NCBI GenBank assembly: GCA_964017045.1
Contig: OZ024794.1
Location: 54,219,608 to 54,283,607 of the forward strand
Length of the DNA stretch: 64,000 nt
From: Omphiscola glabra
Lineage: Eukaryota > Mollusca > Gastropoda > Lymnaeidae
Direction of reading: 5' to 3'
The position numbers were made by a program, and so were the translations under genes. Below, in pieces: positions 36,011 through 46,376 of the stretch. The stretch's first letter is position 1, and every line of letters begins with the position of its first letter. The notes beneath the pieces were generated by a model. It was not told the origin of the DNA. It saw only the letters and a list, made by a program, of their open reading frames with translations, and did no database searches.

Positions 36011-38687
36011 TTATAAAAGAAGTCTTTAAATTTTTTAAATCCGTATTATATAATATTGATTAATGATGATTAACTGTGTTTGTAAATTCACCGAAGTTAA
36101 ACGAATACTTGAAATATCTGATTAATTAAAGACATAATTCATTGGAGAGCAAAGGTCGCGATGAGTTACATGGTATCTAGGCTTTTATTCCTTATCAACA
36201 TTTATAATAAATAAGAAATGTATAAACTTGTGGAACGGAATGACAAACAATAGGAACGAAACAATTATTTTCATTTTTGAACAAAATTGTGGGATTTAAA
36301 AATAGTATAAGGTATATTATATACCTTTAAAATATTTTTGATTTGTTTGCAACAAAAATTGTTCAGTTCTTAATAAGTTAAAACTGAAGCCCCCCCCCCC
36401 CCCCCGGGCCCTGTGGTTTTATTATATTTAATGAGAAAAGCACATTCAGATATAATGGTTGTGAGTTGAAGCCAGGCATGTGCGTATATTTTTTTAAACT
36501 TCATAATACCTCGATCAATTGTAATACAGATAAAGGAAACATTATCAGTAGTTTTAAACAATGAACTTTTTTCGCACACAGCTGCGCGTCATTGCAAAAT
36601 GCAAAGTCTTTCTCGCTCATGACTCATGGACGAGCATTTGTGTGGCAAGAAAACATTTACCATTGTAACATTTATGTTATATTATACTTCAAAGAATAGC
36701 AATGCCTTAAAGCTGAACCGAATAGTTCGCAAACATTCCTAACATATACGAAATGAAAAAGGTTTTAATATAGGTTTACTGTCTTAAATATATTTTCAAA
36801 ACTCATTAATATCCTTGAGTGTCTTTGAGTATCCTCGAGTGTCATGACAAAGTTTATTCTCAAATTGGTTCGGCCGACAGCTAAGCAATTTGTTTTGTCT
36901 TATATAGGCATTTTACTGAAATTGTGTAAGACTCAATAAAAGTAAACTTACTTTAGTACAGTTTTTACCTCTTCGGGATGGGGTTGTGGGGGTGGTGATG
37001 ATGCCATCGGAGCAAGTCTACTGCCCCCCGAGGAAAATGTGCATGATAAATTTATATTTTTAAACACTCTATATAGTTATTTATTTTAAAAAAAACTTGT
37101 CATTTTTATTTTAAAAAATTGTAAAAGAGTTGTAAATGTTACTTTTCACCAATTTATCTAAAAAAAAAATTAAAAAACTCTCTATACCTACCTTTTTGCA
37201 AGCATTTAAATAATTATTAAACATATCTAATAGAGTGGGATCAAAAAGGAAGTTGATAAAACAGTTTTATCAACTATAAGTTTTCGATTTTCAAGTACAT
37301 TTCATTAAATTTTTAGAACAGAAATTATTATAAAAATGTTTATTCTGGTAAAATTTTAAGTTAGAAAAATCTAAATATTTAGAAAAAAATGTTTTAAAGT
37401 AGATCGAAGAGTTTTAAATATGTTCAATAACGTGCAATTTTTCTTAAGAAAGTAAAGTAATGTAGTTTTAAATAAACAGTTTAATTTAATGCATTTTAAC
37501 GAAGTTATAATAATAGATAAATGCATATTATAAATATATGATAATGATGATTTTTATAAATACTCCTTTTTTCTAGACATAATTAGTATCATTAACAACT
37601 TATTTTCAAAATTAACATTTTCAAATTGCCATAAAATCATACAAGGCCTTTTTTACAAAACAGTATTTACTCTCTCACTGTCTCTCTCCTCTCTTTTATT
37701 TAGTTTTTTTTAATTAATTTTATTTCAAGCAAAACTTCAAAATAATTTAATTTTAGATGGATGCAAAAAGGATAATCGGGTTTTGTTTGTTCTTCGTTCA
37801 GTAAGTGTGGGCTTGTAGGCTTGTAGGCCTATATTGATGCTAGACGTGCCTTTTTGTCATGTCGGTACGCGCCAACCTTTGTTGAACTCACTTTTTTCCA
37901 CCTTTTAACTAATGAACTTGATAAACAAATGAATAGTTGAAATAAAAATTTCCAAAACAACATTAATATTTAATAACTACTAAAATTATGGATTTGTATA
38001 AACAAAAATTAAGTCAAGGGTCTCCCGAATCTCCCACTTTGGTCACACTGGCATCTCCTCGGTTTCTGTTGCTCTCCGAATAAGTACCGAATGATGCGTA
38101 TACTTAAACTATGCTATGCGAATTCTGCATCAGCCCTGGTCATAGTGTACTTACACAATTTTACACTGGATGTTAGTAAATAATTTAAAGTTGTTTAATG
38201 GAACAATTTGAACAAACAAAAAAGGTTCCTTTAATTTGCTTTATATATAATTGGACTATACATATAAATTTCTGGTTGGGAGGGGGGGGGGCGAAAGTTA
38301 AGCTGGGGCCAAAAGCGTACCCTAAACTTCGCTACAACCCGAAAAAACTTAGGTTACGCATAGGGCTGTGGTATAGTGGGGCGCTGGAGTCAGAGCTTGT
38401 GCTCTTCGCCATTTCGCCCAATTTTGGCGCTGATAGCAGCACAGCATGTCCCAGAACGGCTAGACACACACACACTTTTATTGTTTCACCCTTTATCCCT
38501 CTCGTACACACATTCCATGAAAAGATCTAACAGCGATTGTTCCTAACATCGAACTGACCTGTTTTGTGTCAACCTGATCATTTTTAATACGCGGAGCTAG
38601 TATACATCTTCATTTTTTTTTTAAACCTTAGAATATTTAACTTCAGGTTAAGTGTTGAATCGCTTGGTAAATTAATCCTTGTCCTTG
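36011..38687 (+). other. Intron 1 of the Not-like gene, middle part
   Basis: Strongly AT-rich intron with a C15-16 tract (about 36391-36405) and a G9-10 tract near 38281. No coding exon is recognised. Confidence 0.4.
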
Positions 38688-38761
38688 TCCTTGTCAGTAT
38701 TATAGTGGTAAGCATCCCCGCCTGTCACGTGTGAGACCAGGTCAAATTTGTTACAGCTCCG
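38688..38761 (+). pseudogene. tRNA-Asp(GTC)-like pseudogene
   Basis: The sequence TCCTTGTCAGTATTATAGTG continues into GGTAAGCATCCCCGCCTGTC and ACG, closely following a tRNA-Asp: D-arm TATAGTGGTAAG, anticodon stem-loop CCCGCCTGTCACG with anticodon GTC. The T-arm is damaged (AGGTCAAATTTG lacks the normal stem) and the 3' acceptor strand no longer pairs with TCCTTGT. I read it as a pseudogene or the head of a degenerate SINE. Confidence 0.6.
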
Positions 38762-38825
38762 AGCTCAAAAAATTTATTTTATAAAATAAGTTAAAAAGTT
38801 AAACACATATAATTTGAACTTTTTT

Positions 38826-38940
38826 TGCCCCACTCTTGTACCAGCTATGTTGTCCCACTTTTGTACCATGCAGCTATGTTGCCCCACTCTTCTACCAGCT
38901 GTAATATGTTTCCCCACTCTTCTACCGGCTATGTTGCTGT
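38826..38940. repeat. Imperfect 35-bp repeat, 3-4 copies
   Basis: Units built on GCCCCACTCTTGTACCAGCT+ATGTT with variable spacers. Confidence 0.85.
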
Positions 38941-39142
38941 TACTTGAATTCGATTGCCTATAGTTAATAATATGGTTTAGTGATACTAATTAACACACTT
39001 CTTTAAACAACCAGACCACCCTGGATACCCCTACTCCTTGTTTAATTTATCCAGAGCCGGCGGAGCTGCACATGTAGCGGAGCTCGACCCCCCCCCCCCC
39101 ACCCCCCCAAAAAAAAAAAAAAAGAAAGTCTGCTCCAAATCC

Positions 39143-39362
39143 TTGTCCAGCCCCCGTGTTGCAGAATCCCTATCGACTCAGCTGAGTATACGTATTTGTT
39201 TCTTATCCCCGCTAATCCTAATCAACACATGTTCACACTGGGATATTCAGTATAATGATACATTTTATAAAATACCTGTACGAAGTGACATATTCCGTTT
39301 TGGTGCAACTTATAGCAAGGGTTAATAAAAAAAATGTGGACTCATGACTCACGATCTATAAT
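39143..39362. repeat. 220-bp direct repeat, left copy
   Basis: Starts TTGTCCAGCCCCCGTGTTGC. It is identical base for base, as far as I can read, to 39941-40160. The spacing is 798 bp. The sequence preceding each copy differs, so this is not a simple tandem duplication of a larger block. Left of this copy is a C13/A15 homopolymer junction (39090-39123). Confidence 0.93.
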
Positions 39363-39940
39363 TCAACCTGTTTGCATTTGAACTTTGCTAGAATACGCCA
39401 TATTTCATGATTTAAATCTTTAGACATTACGTGCTATACAATTCATCAATTCGATGTATTACAAATTTAGGTATACCTTTTATGAACAGCGCCCAAATTC
39501 CACTTGCGCACACATTTCATGCGTGCGCAAACATTTGTACAAATCGGAAAAGGAAATATGAAGCTAATTTATATAAAGAACATCAACTGTTGTTCTTATC
39601 TTGAACTTTCAACTCGATATCATGAGCTTTCGGTTGCCTTCTTCTAGTTTCACTCAGCTCAAAGACATTAATCTAATAATATAAGAAAAAGTAAAAAAAA
39701 AATTCAACTAAGTAACGAAAAGACTGATATAATTGCTATATTCTCCCCCCGCCCCCAGCCTACTTCCGCGCACACATATTTTATTACATTTTAGCATACA
39801 TACACTATGTAATTGGAGTATTAACGGTGGTTTAGAGAGGGTGCGGTCCACCCCGGGCGGCGTCACTTTTATCTTGATATGGAGGGGCGGCATTTTCAGC
39901 CAAATGCAATATTTTTTCGTGGAAAGGGGAGGCAAAAATA
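39363..39940. other. Unique spacer between the two 220-bp direct repeats
   Basis: Holds a fragment at 39826-39905 (GTGCGGTCCACCCCGGGCGG ... GGCGGCATTTTCAGCC) related to the interrupted repeat at 16994. Otherwise unremarkable. Confidence 0.5.
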
Positions 39941-40160
39941 TTGTCCAGCCCCCGTGTTGCAGAATCCCTATCGACTCAGCTGAGTATACGTATTTGTTTC
40001 TTATCCCCGCTAATCCTAATCAACACATGTTCACACTGGGATATTCAGTATAATGATACATTTTATAAAATACCTGTACGAAGTGACATATTCCGTTTTG
40101 GTGCAACTTATAGCAAGGGTTAATAAAAAAAATGTGGACTCATGACTCACGATCTATAAT
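39941..40160. repeat. 220-bp direct repeat, right copy
   Basis: Identical to 39143-39362. It ends at GATCTATAAT; the flanks diverge immediately on both sides. Confidence 0.93.
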
Positions 40161-40193
40161 ATTATTGTATTTAAAGGAATACGGAAGTATTTA

Positions 40194-40583
40194 ATGGACT
40201 ACGATTAGTCACTTCCTTGTTTTGTCACGTGATACGTACCAGCCATTAGTAGGCTTTCTGCTACACATAACAACACATAACAACAGATAAACAGCTGATC
40301 AGCCATTGCCATTATCATTAATTCTAAAGCAAAATGTTTGTCTCCATCAGCGCTTCCCCAGTGTTTATTAAAATTTTACTTTTCAAAATATTCTTGAATA
40401 CACGCGTTTCTTTAAATGACATTCAATAAATGTGACAATAATTATAATTCAGTTATGATTAAAGGAAGAAAGTTGTTTGAAGAAAAATTTGTGAGCGACT
40501 AGTGTGTTGCAGACAGCCTACCGGAAGTATTACTTGTTTTTACACGTATCACGTGACAAAACAATCGACTAATCGTAGTCCAT
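40194..40583. mobile_element. 390-bp inverted-terminal miniature element (family B), copy 2
   Basis: Reverse-complement copy of the element at 29708-30098, with the same 45-bp inverted termini (ATGGACTACGATTAGTCA here) and highly similar interior. It lies in intron 1 of the Not-like gene, 34 bp after the 220-bp repeat. Confidence 0.85.
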
Positions 40584-40591
40584 TATGGTTA

Positions 40592-40727
40592 CAATAATAT
40601 TAATTGTTTCAACCCAAAGCTATATTATTTCGTGTGTATTTCAAAACTGATTAGTGTTGCAATAATATTAATTGTTTCAACCCAAAGCTTTATTATTTCG
40701 TGTGTATTTCAAAACTGATTAGTGTTG
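40592..40727. repeat. 68-bp tandem duplication
   Basis: Two nearly identical 68-bp units starting CAATAATATTAATTGTTTCA; one T/A difference at AGCTATAT versus AGCTTTAT. Confidence 0.95.
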
Positions 40728-40890
40728 CAGAAGAATGTCTAATAATTCAAATTAAAATAATAAGGCGATTTTTTTTTCCCACCATTTCGTTTCTCATCTA
40801 TTCGAAGCTTTATTATTGTGTAGTTACAGTTTGTTTAAAGAGGCACCGAGCTTGGGTTAGCAATTATACTTTTCTTTCATGTTTAGCTAG

Positions 40891-40952
40891 GATATATATA
40901 TATATATATATATATCCTTGGTAAAATATATATATATATATATATATATATT
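40891..40952. repeat. AT microsatellite, two blocks
   Basis: (AT)n blocks separated by CCTTGGTAAAA. Confidence 0.95.
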
Positions 40953-40984
40953 ATGTCAACTTAATGTATAATAATCATTTCATT

Positions 40985-41260
40985 TAAAAACACGCTTCAG
41001 GCGTAGTTAAGGCTCGAAGTGCTATAAAAATACAAAACACAACAATACAAAATCTACATACAAACATATGGACAATACAAGTCAATGGACATTACAAGCC
41101 AAAATACATCGAGGAATATGAGCAAGCTCCTTGGAAACAAGGAAGTAGACCCTACCCCCCCTCCCCCCAAGCATGTTTGTTGATTATGTTCTGATGAAGG
41201 CATGTGCCGAAACGTTTGAATTTGTTTTCTATGAAATCATCAGCAAGGCCTGACCATATA
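40985..41260 (-). mobile_element. Retroelement debris with a hammerhead-like core
   Basis: At 40985-41110 the minus strand carries a block related to the LINE 3' end at 25740 (CTTCGAGCC, ACTTGTATTGTCC-like pieces). Next to it on the plus strand, 41191-41213 reads CTGATGA, a short GGC..GCC stem, then GAAAC, as in Penelope-like element termini. The pieces are short and truncated. Confidence 0.35.
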
Positions 41261-41550
41261 TATTGTTTTATTTACACATTTTTTTTTTGTTGAGTCTCAT
41301 GAACCTACTTGCGTTAACAAAAACTTAATGTTGAATTATATTATTTTGTCAAGTGTAAATTTCAATAACATATCTCTCACTTTCAAAATTTAATAATGTT
41401 CTTATTTTGGTATCGAAATGGAGGAAATCTCTTTTTTATTAAAACAGTTGTTGTGTTTTTTTTTGTTGTTGTTTTTGTCTATCCACTTTAATTCTACACA
41501 TACTTTGACAATATCAATGTAGCTCATTTACAAATTTCTTCCGACTGCAG

Positions 41551-41671
41551 ATAAAACCGAGAGGAAATGTGGCGGGAAGCCAAAGAGAATCCGAACAATT
41601 TTTACACCGGAGCAGTTGGAGAAACTGGAAGCAGAGTTTGAACGGCAACAGTACATGGTTGGGACGGAAAG
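41551..41671 (+). CDS. Not/NOTO-like homeobox gene, exon 2 (homeodomain N-terminal half)
   Basis: This exon has 121 nt, acceptor CCGACTGCAG and donor GAAAG|GTGAGA. It completes an Asp codon and encodes KTERKCGGKP, then KRIRTIFTPEQLEKLEAEFE and RQQYMVGTE, with the last Arg codon split. Residues 295-325 of the protein are homeodomain positions 1-31 (arm and helix 1, start of helix 2). The stretch FERQQYMVGTER is, from family knowledge, diagnostic for the Not class. The intron at homeodomain codon 31 separates helix 1 from the recognition helix. Confidence 0.95.
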
Positions 41672-43294
41672 GTGAGACTGTCACATAGCAGTACACAGTG
41701 GATTAGGATATTATCTAATATCATATCATTTGACATTGCTGTGCGGGGCATTTGCGAATGGATTCCGAAATCCGTTCGCCCCCACCAAAAAAAACAAAAA
41801 AACGAACAAACTATTATTTTATAAATCCAATATTAACATCGCTAATTCCAACAATAAATGAAGTACTGCGTTCATGCTGTGTCAGGGAAATAGAACAAGG
41901 TATGTGAAAGGATCAAATCGAAAGACAGGACAATAAAAGAATAACGTTTTGGATGAGAGGCTTTCTCGGCAGACAGGGCAAATGAAGAAATAACAAGAAA
42001 TAGAGAGTATTTTTTTTTAAAAACTTAAGTGTCCGCCAGAAACGAAACTTTTACTGAAGTCAAATAATTTGTGCGCCATCTGTATACAAAGTTATTTTTG
42101 AGCGGTTTTACTAATTACATTATTTAAAACCAATCACTTTTAAAAGCTTCCACTTCCGCCATACTAATTCTTAGAGAGCAGAATCGGCCCGGATTTTGAC
42201 CCAAGGGAGACAATTTACTCCCACGCGCACCAGGAAAGGGATGTCACCCTTCCTAAGTACAAACAAAACGGCAGACCGTCGTTATCTTATTATGATAATT
42301 TAAATATGGTTTTGAAAATACGAACGTCGGCATTGTCTTCTGCTGAATACACGAGCGATGCTTCCTTGCTCAGTGACTGTTAAGGATGGACATTTATGGC
42401 CCTTGACCGTCGTCTCGGTCAGTATCAACTGCGGTAAAGAGCGGTAATGGGAGTCAATGTTTTCGTCATTGGAGTTACCTGTCCATTGTACGGCTATCAC
42501 AATACTGTCAGTTTTATTCCCCCGGCCAACAATATCGGAGATGGTATTCTAGTGTCATCATTGTGTGTGGGAACCGGCCGGCCTGCTGCTGGTTAACGGC
42601 CGAATACACTTCTCACGCGACAACAACTGACTTCCTGTAAACCTGTTCACGTGATGACATGAGACTTCTTAACTCGAATCGTAAGCATATCATTTGGCAG
42701 AGAGCCTTTTAGCTTTCTTTTTTCCTCCGAAGGTGGGTATGGGGGTATAAGGAGGGAGGGGCACGGGGGGGGGGGGAAGGATTTGCTTAATTACAGCCCG
42801 GATCGAACCTCTGAATAAAAATGAGGTGTTTCCCAAGGCAGAGCTACACCGTCACACGAGCGTTGAACGTACTGATCCCTCTGTCTGACTCTCATTGAAG
42901 TCCACATATATAAATAAAACTGTGCCATAAAGTTGATTAGGCGATCAGATGAAATACCTTGTGAACTGCATATCTTCGATACAATCACAATTTTCTCCCT
43001 AAGAGTCTATGTGAATGTGTTGTTTTAAAAATATATATTATTATTTTGGTAATGGGGATACACGAAAAGGAGAATTCTGAACTCAAACGCGGCCATATCA
43101 GTCCAGTAGGCGGTGTGACATTGACACAATGAAATGCCAGGAGTTTCGGCCGGAGCCCCTGGTGCCACGTTGTGTCATCCACACTTGATGCTCATTAGGG
43201 TTATCCAGATGCGTGGAGAGATTAGACTTGCTGAATGAAGAACCAGCTTATTCCCCTAAAGACAAATCTCAGGCCTTGTTATTTCGTTAAGTCT
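41672..43294 (+). other. Intron 2 of the Not-like gene, first part
   Basis: About 42160-42720 has balanced base composition and no repeats, so it could hold conserved regulatory sequence. A G10 tract is at about 42766-42777. A box B-like GGTTCGATCC lies on the minus strand at 42800-42809. Confidence 0.35.
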
Positions 43295-44185
43295 TCACCA
43301 TCGTCACATTGTGAAGTCTATACCATGGTCACATTGTGAAGTCTATACCATCGTCACATTGTGAAGTCTATACCATCGTCACATTGTGAAGTCTATACCA
43401 TCGTCACATTGTGAAGTCTATACCATCGTCACATTGTGAAGTCTATACCATCGTCACATTGTGAAGTCTATACCATCGCCACATTGTGAAGTCTATACCA
43501 TCGTCACATTGTGAAGTCTATACCAACGTCACATTGTGAAGTCTATACCATCGTCACATTGTGAAGTCTATACCATCGTCACATTGTGAAGTCTATACCA
43601 TCGTCACATTGTGGAGTCTATACCATCGTCACATTGTGAAGTATACCATCGTCACATTGTGAAGTCTATACCATCGTCACATTGTGAAGTCTATACCATC
43701 GTCACATTGTGAAGTCTATACCATCGTCACATTGTGAAGTCTATACCATCGTCACATTGTGAAGTATACCATCGTCACATTGTGAAGTCTATACCATCGT
43801 CACATTGTGAAGTCTATACCATCGCCACATTGTGAAGTCTATACCATCGTCACATTGTGAAGTCTATACCATCGTCACATTGTGAAGTCTATACCATCGT
43901 CACATTGTGAAGTCTATACCATCGTCACATTGTGAAGTCTATACCATCGTCACACTGTGAAGTCTATACCATCGTCACATTGTGAAGTCTATACCATCGT
44001 CACATTGTGAGGTCTATACCATCGTCACACTGTGAAGTCTATACCATCGCCACATTGTGAAGTCTATGCCATCGTCACACTGTTAAGTCTATACCATCGT
44101 CACATTGTGAAGTCTATACCATCGTCACACTGTTAAGTCTATACCATCGTCACATTGTGAAGTCTATACCATCATCACATTGTGT
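43295..44185. repeat. 25-bp minisatellite in intron 2, about 35 copies
   Basis: Unit AAGTCTATACCATCGTCACA+TTGTG. Each unit holds the imperfect palindrome TCACATTGTGA across the junction. Two units lack TCT (AAGTATACC); several distal units have CACACTGTGA. Confidence 0.97.
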
Positions 44186-44531
44186 CGGACGGGGGCAAAA
44201 ATAAACAACAAAATTAAAATGGACACACAAAATATATATAACGGTTTGAGATAAGGTGGTAAAAATTAGCAAATGGGCCTAAGTTGTTTTTTTTTTAAAT
44301 TTTAAATTATTATTATTTTTGTTTGTTGTGGTGGAATTGGATTTTGGGTGGCAATAAATGGAATGTTTTAATAGTGTATAGGCCTATGTTTTCTCAAAAC
44401 TTGTAGAGATACTCCAATATTGATCATATACCACGTGTAGAATTTACTATCACTTGAGATTGACAAGTATTTGAGACCATGTTTCACGTTAAGTTTGATC
44501 TTCTATAGAAAACCGGATCACGTGAGATGTA

Positions 44532-44934
44532 AGACGACTGGCTTTATTGTCTGGTCTGGGCCCCTAGCTCCACAGTCGACTGGATTTATTGGCTGGTCTG
44601 GGCCCTAGCTCCACAGACGACTGGCTTTATTGGCTGGTCTGGGCCCCTAGCTCCACAGACGACTGGCTTTATTGGCTGGTCTGGGCCCCTAGCTCCACAG
44701 ACGACTGGTTTTATTGGCTGGTCTTGGCCCCTAGCTCCACAGACGACTGGCTTTATTGGCTGGTCTGGGCCCCTAGCTCCACAGTCGACTGGCTTTATTG
44801 GCTGGTCTGGGCCCCTAGCTTCACAGTCGACTGGCTTTATTGGCTGGTCTGGGCCCCTAGCTCCACAGACGACTTGCTTTATTGGCTGGTCTGGGGCCCT
44901 AGCTCCACAGACGACTGGCTTTATTGGCTGATCT
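44532..44934. repeat. 42-bp minisatellite just upstream of exon 3, about 9.5 copies
   Basis: Unit CGACTGGCTTTATTGGCTGG+TCTGGGCCCCTAGCTCCACAGA. The minus strand of each unit reads CCAGCCAATAAAGCC, a CCAAT-box sequence. Frames on both strands stay open because 42 is a multiple of three. It ends 122 bp before exon 3. Confidence 0.97.
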
Positions 44935-45056
44935 GCGAGACTTGTTATGCTTATAAGATCTTTGTAACATACGGTGTCCCCCCCTCCCCTCCCACGTACT
45001 TCTGGTGTCATTAAGAGTGAATAGCAATGAACAATTTTTTGTTCTCCTTACTTCAG

Positions 45057-45309
45057 GTACTACCTGGCGGCAACTCTCAACTTGACCGAGGCTCAGGTCA
45101 AGGTCTGGTTCCAGAACAGAAGAATAAAATGGCGCAAACAGCACCTGGAGCAGCAACAGGCACGTCTCGCACAAGGTGACCTCTACAAGGACATGGATGA
45201 GGAATCAGACGACACTGATAGCGAAGAACGCACGGGAATCGAAATGACGGAAAACGAAAGCAAAATAAAAAGTGATATCTCCGACGAAACGGGCTACACC
45301 AGTTCTTGA
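45057..45309 (+). CDS. Not/NOTO-like homeobox gene, exon 3 (recognition helix and C-terminus)
   Basis: This exon has 253 nt to the TGA, acceptor TACTTCAG. It completes Arg325 and encodes YYLAATLNLTEAQVKVWFQN, then RRIKWRKQ. The recognition helix carries W48, F49, Q50 and N51 (residues 342-345), all intact. After the homeodomain comes a basic/glutamine segment (HLEQQQARLAQ) and an acidic tail (DMDEESDDTDSEE). KVWFQNRRIKWRKQ with TERYYLA is typical of Not proteins. Stop at 45307-45309. Confidence 0.96.
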
Positions 45310-45370
45310 ACTTCAATACATTATTTATGCATTGTCATGTATCTTGATTTAATAGCAAGAAAATTTTGTA

Positions 45371-45376
45371 ATAAAA
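45371..45376 (+). terminator. Polyadenylation signal of the Not-like gene
   Basis: AATAAA 62 bp after the stop codon, in an A/T-rich context. It gives a short 3' UTR. Confidence 0.65.
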
Positions 45377-45820
45377 AATGTAAATTTTTAATAATCAAAT
45401 TTTCTTTTTCGTGTGGTTTACGTGTGTATAATTGATAAATGTTAATTGTGACTACCTTATTTAAGGCACACATAATGTGACGGAAGGAGCATTCACTAAT
45501 GTTACTTCATCCAGCTTGTCACATTACTATACCCTATACTTCTCTTTCATTTTGTTTCTTGATGGATGTGTGTATGGTATATATGCAGAGAAGAATAAAT
45601 CATCAACAATTAATGTGGAAAATAATTAAGATGTCGCATTTGATTCTATGTTGCGAAATTCTAATAAGGCTTTCTACCCATAAGCCCACGTTTTTATTTT
45701 CTAGTCTTTTGAAAGTTAAGAAAAGCTTATAAATTCAAATGATGCTTAAAATTTTGAAACAATGAAAATATGTTTCTGCAAGGTGAAAATTATATTTTTA
45801 AAAATGGCTCATTATGTGCG
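45377..45820. other. 3' flank of the Not-like gene
   Basis: AT-rich spacer with no supportable gene. Confidence 0.4.
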
Positions 45821-46004
45821 CAGTGGCGTAGCGAGCTTAACTCGCGCCCGGGGAACAATACCTTTTTAGCGCCCCCCAATACCTTTTTAGCGCCCCCCCT
45901 ATTCGAAAACCATACAATATTATAGTAAAATATACCATTTGGCGCCCCTTTGTGAGTAGCGCCAGGGACATGATGCCCCCCTTGCCCCCCTCACTACGCC
46001 ACTG
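45821..46004. mobile_element. hAT-type miniature element (family A), copy 3
   Basis: Termini CAGTGGCGTAGCGAG and CTCACTACGCCACTG. Perfect 8-bp duplication TATGTGCG (45813-45820 and 46005-46012). The interior matches the copy at 18078. Confidence 0.9.
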
Positions 46005-46376
46005 TATGTGCGTGACTTTAGAAAATTGCACAACCTAATTTCTCTCAACCCCCCACGCCTCACTCCAACACACGCATACGCGCTCAAGTTTAAATACGCA
46101 TTAAGCTAACCAATAATCCTTGCGTACAGTATTTGCTACCTTTTTAATCAAATTTAAAATTTCACAATCATAAGACTTTGACCAATTAGCGATTTCATTT
46201 TAAGAGAGCGACGTGAAAATGGTTTGCCTCTATCAAAGCCATCGACAGACATTTTTTAATGAGTGCTGTCTCAGACAACTCTTCTGATCGGGTAACATGG
46301 TTTCGGAGAGAACGAAAAAAATCACAACAAAAACTGACTTCACTTTAATCATTGAAGTCAACAAGAACAAGTGGAG

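Noticed and set aside
42795..42880. Minus-strand GGTTCGATCC with TAGCTC upstream, possible tRNA
   Set aside because: Box B is perfect, but the D-arm and acceptor stems do not pair; at most a tRNA-derived relic.
43295..44185. Regular repeats considered as a CRISPR array
   Set aside because: Units are contiguous 25-mers without unique spacers, and the genome is eukaryotic.
44586..45014. Open frames of 141 codons on both strands
   Set aside because: Artefact of the 42-bp array next to homeobox exon 3.
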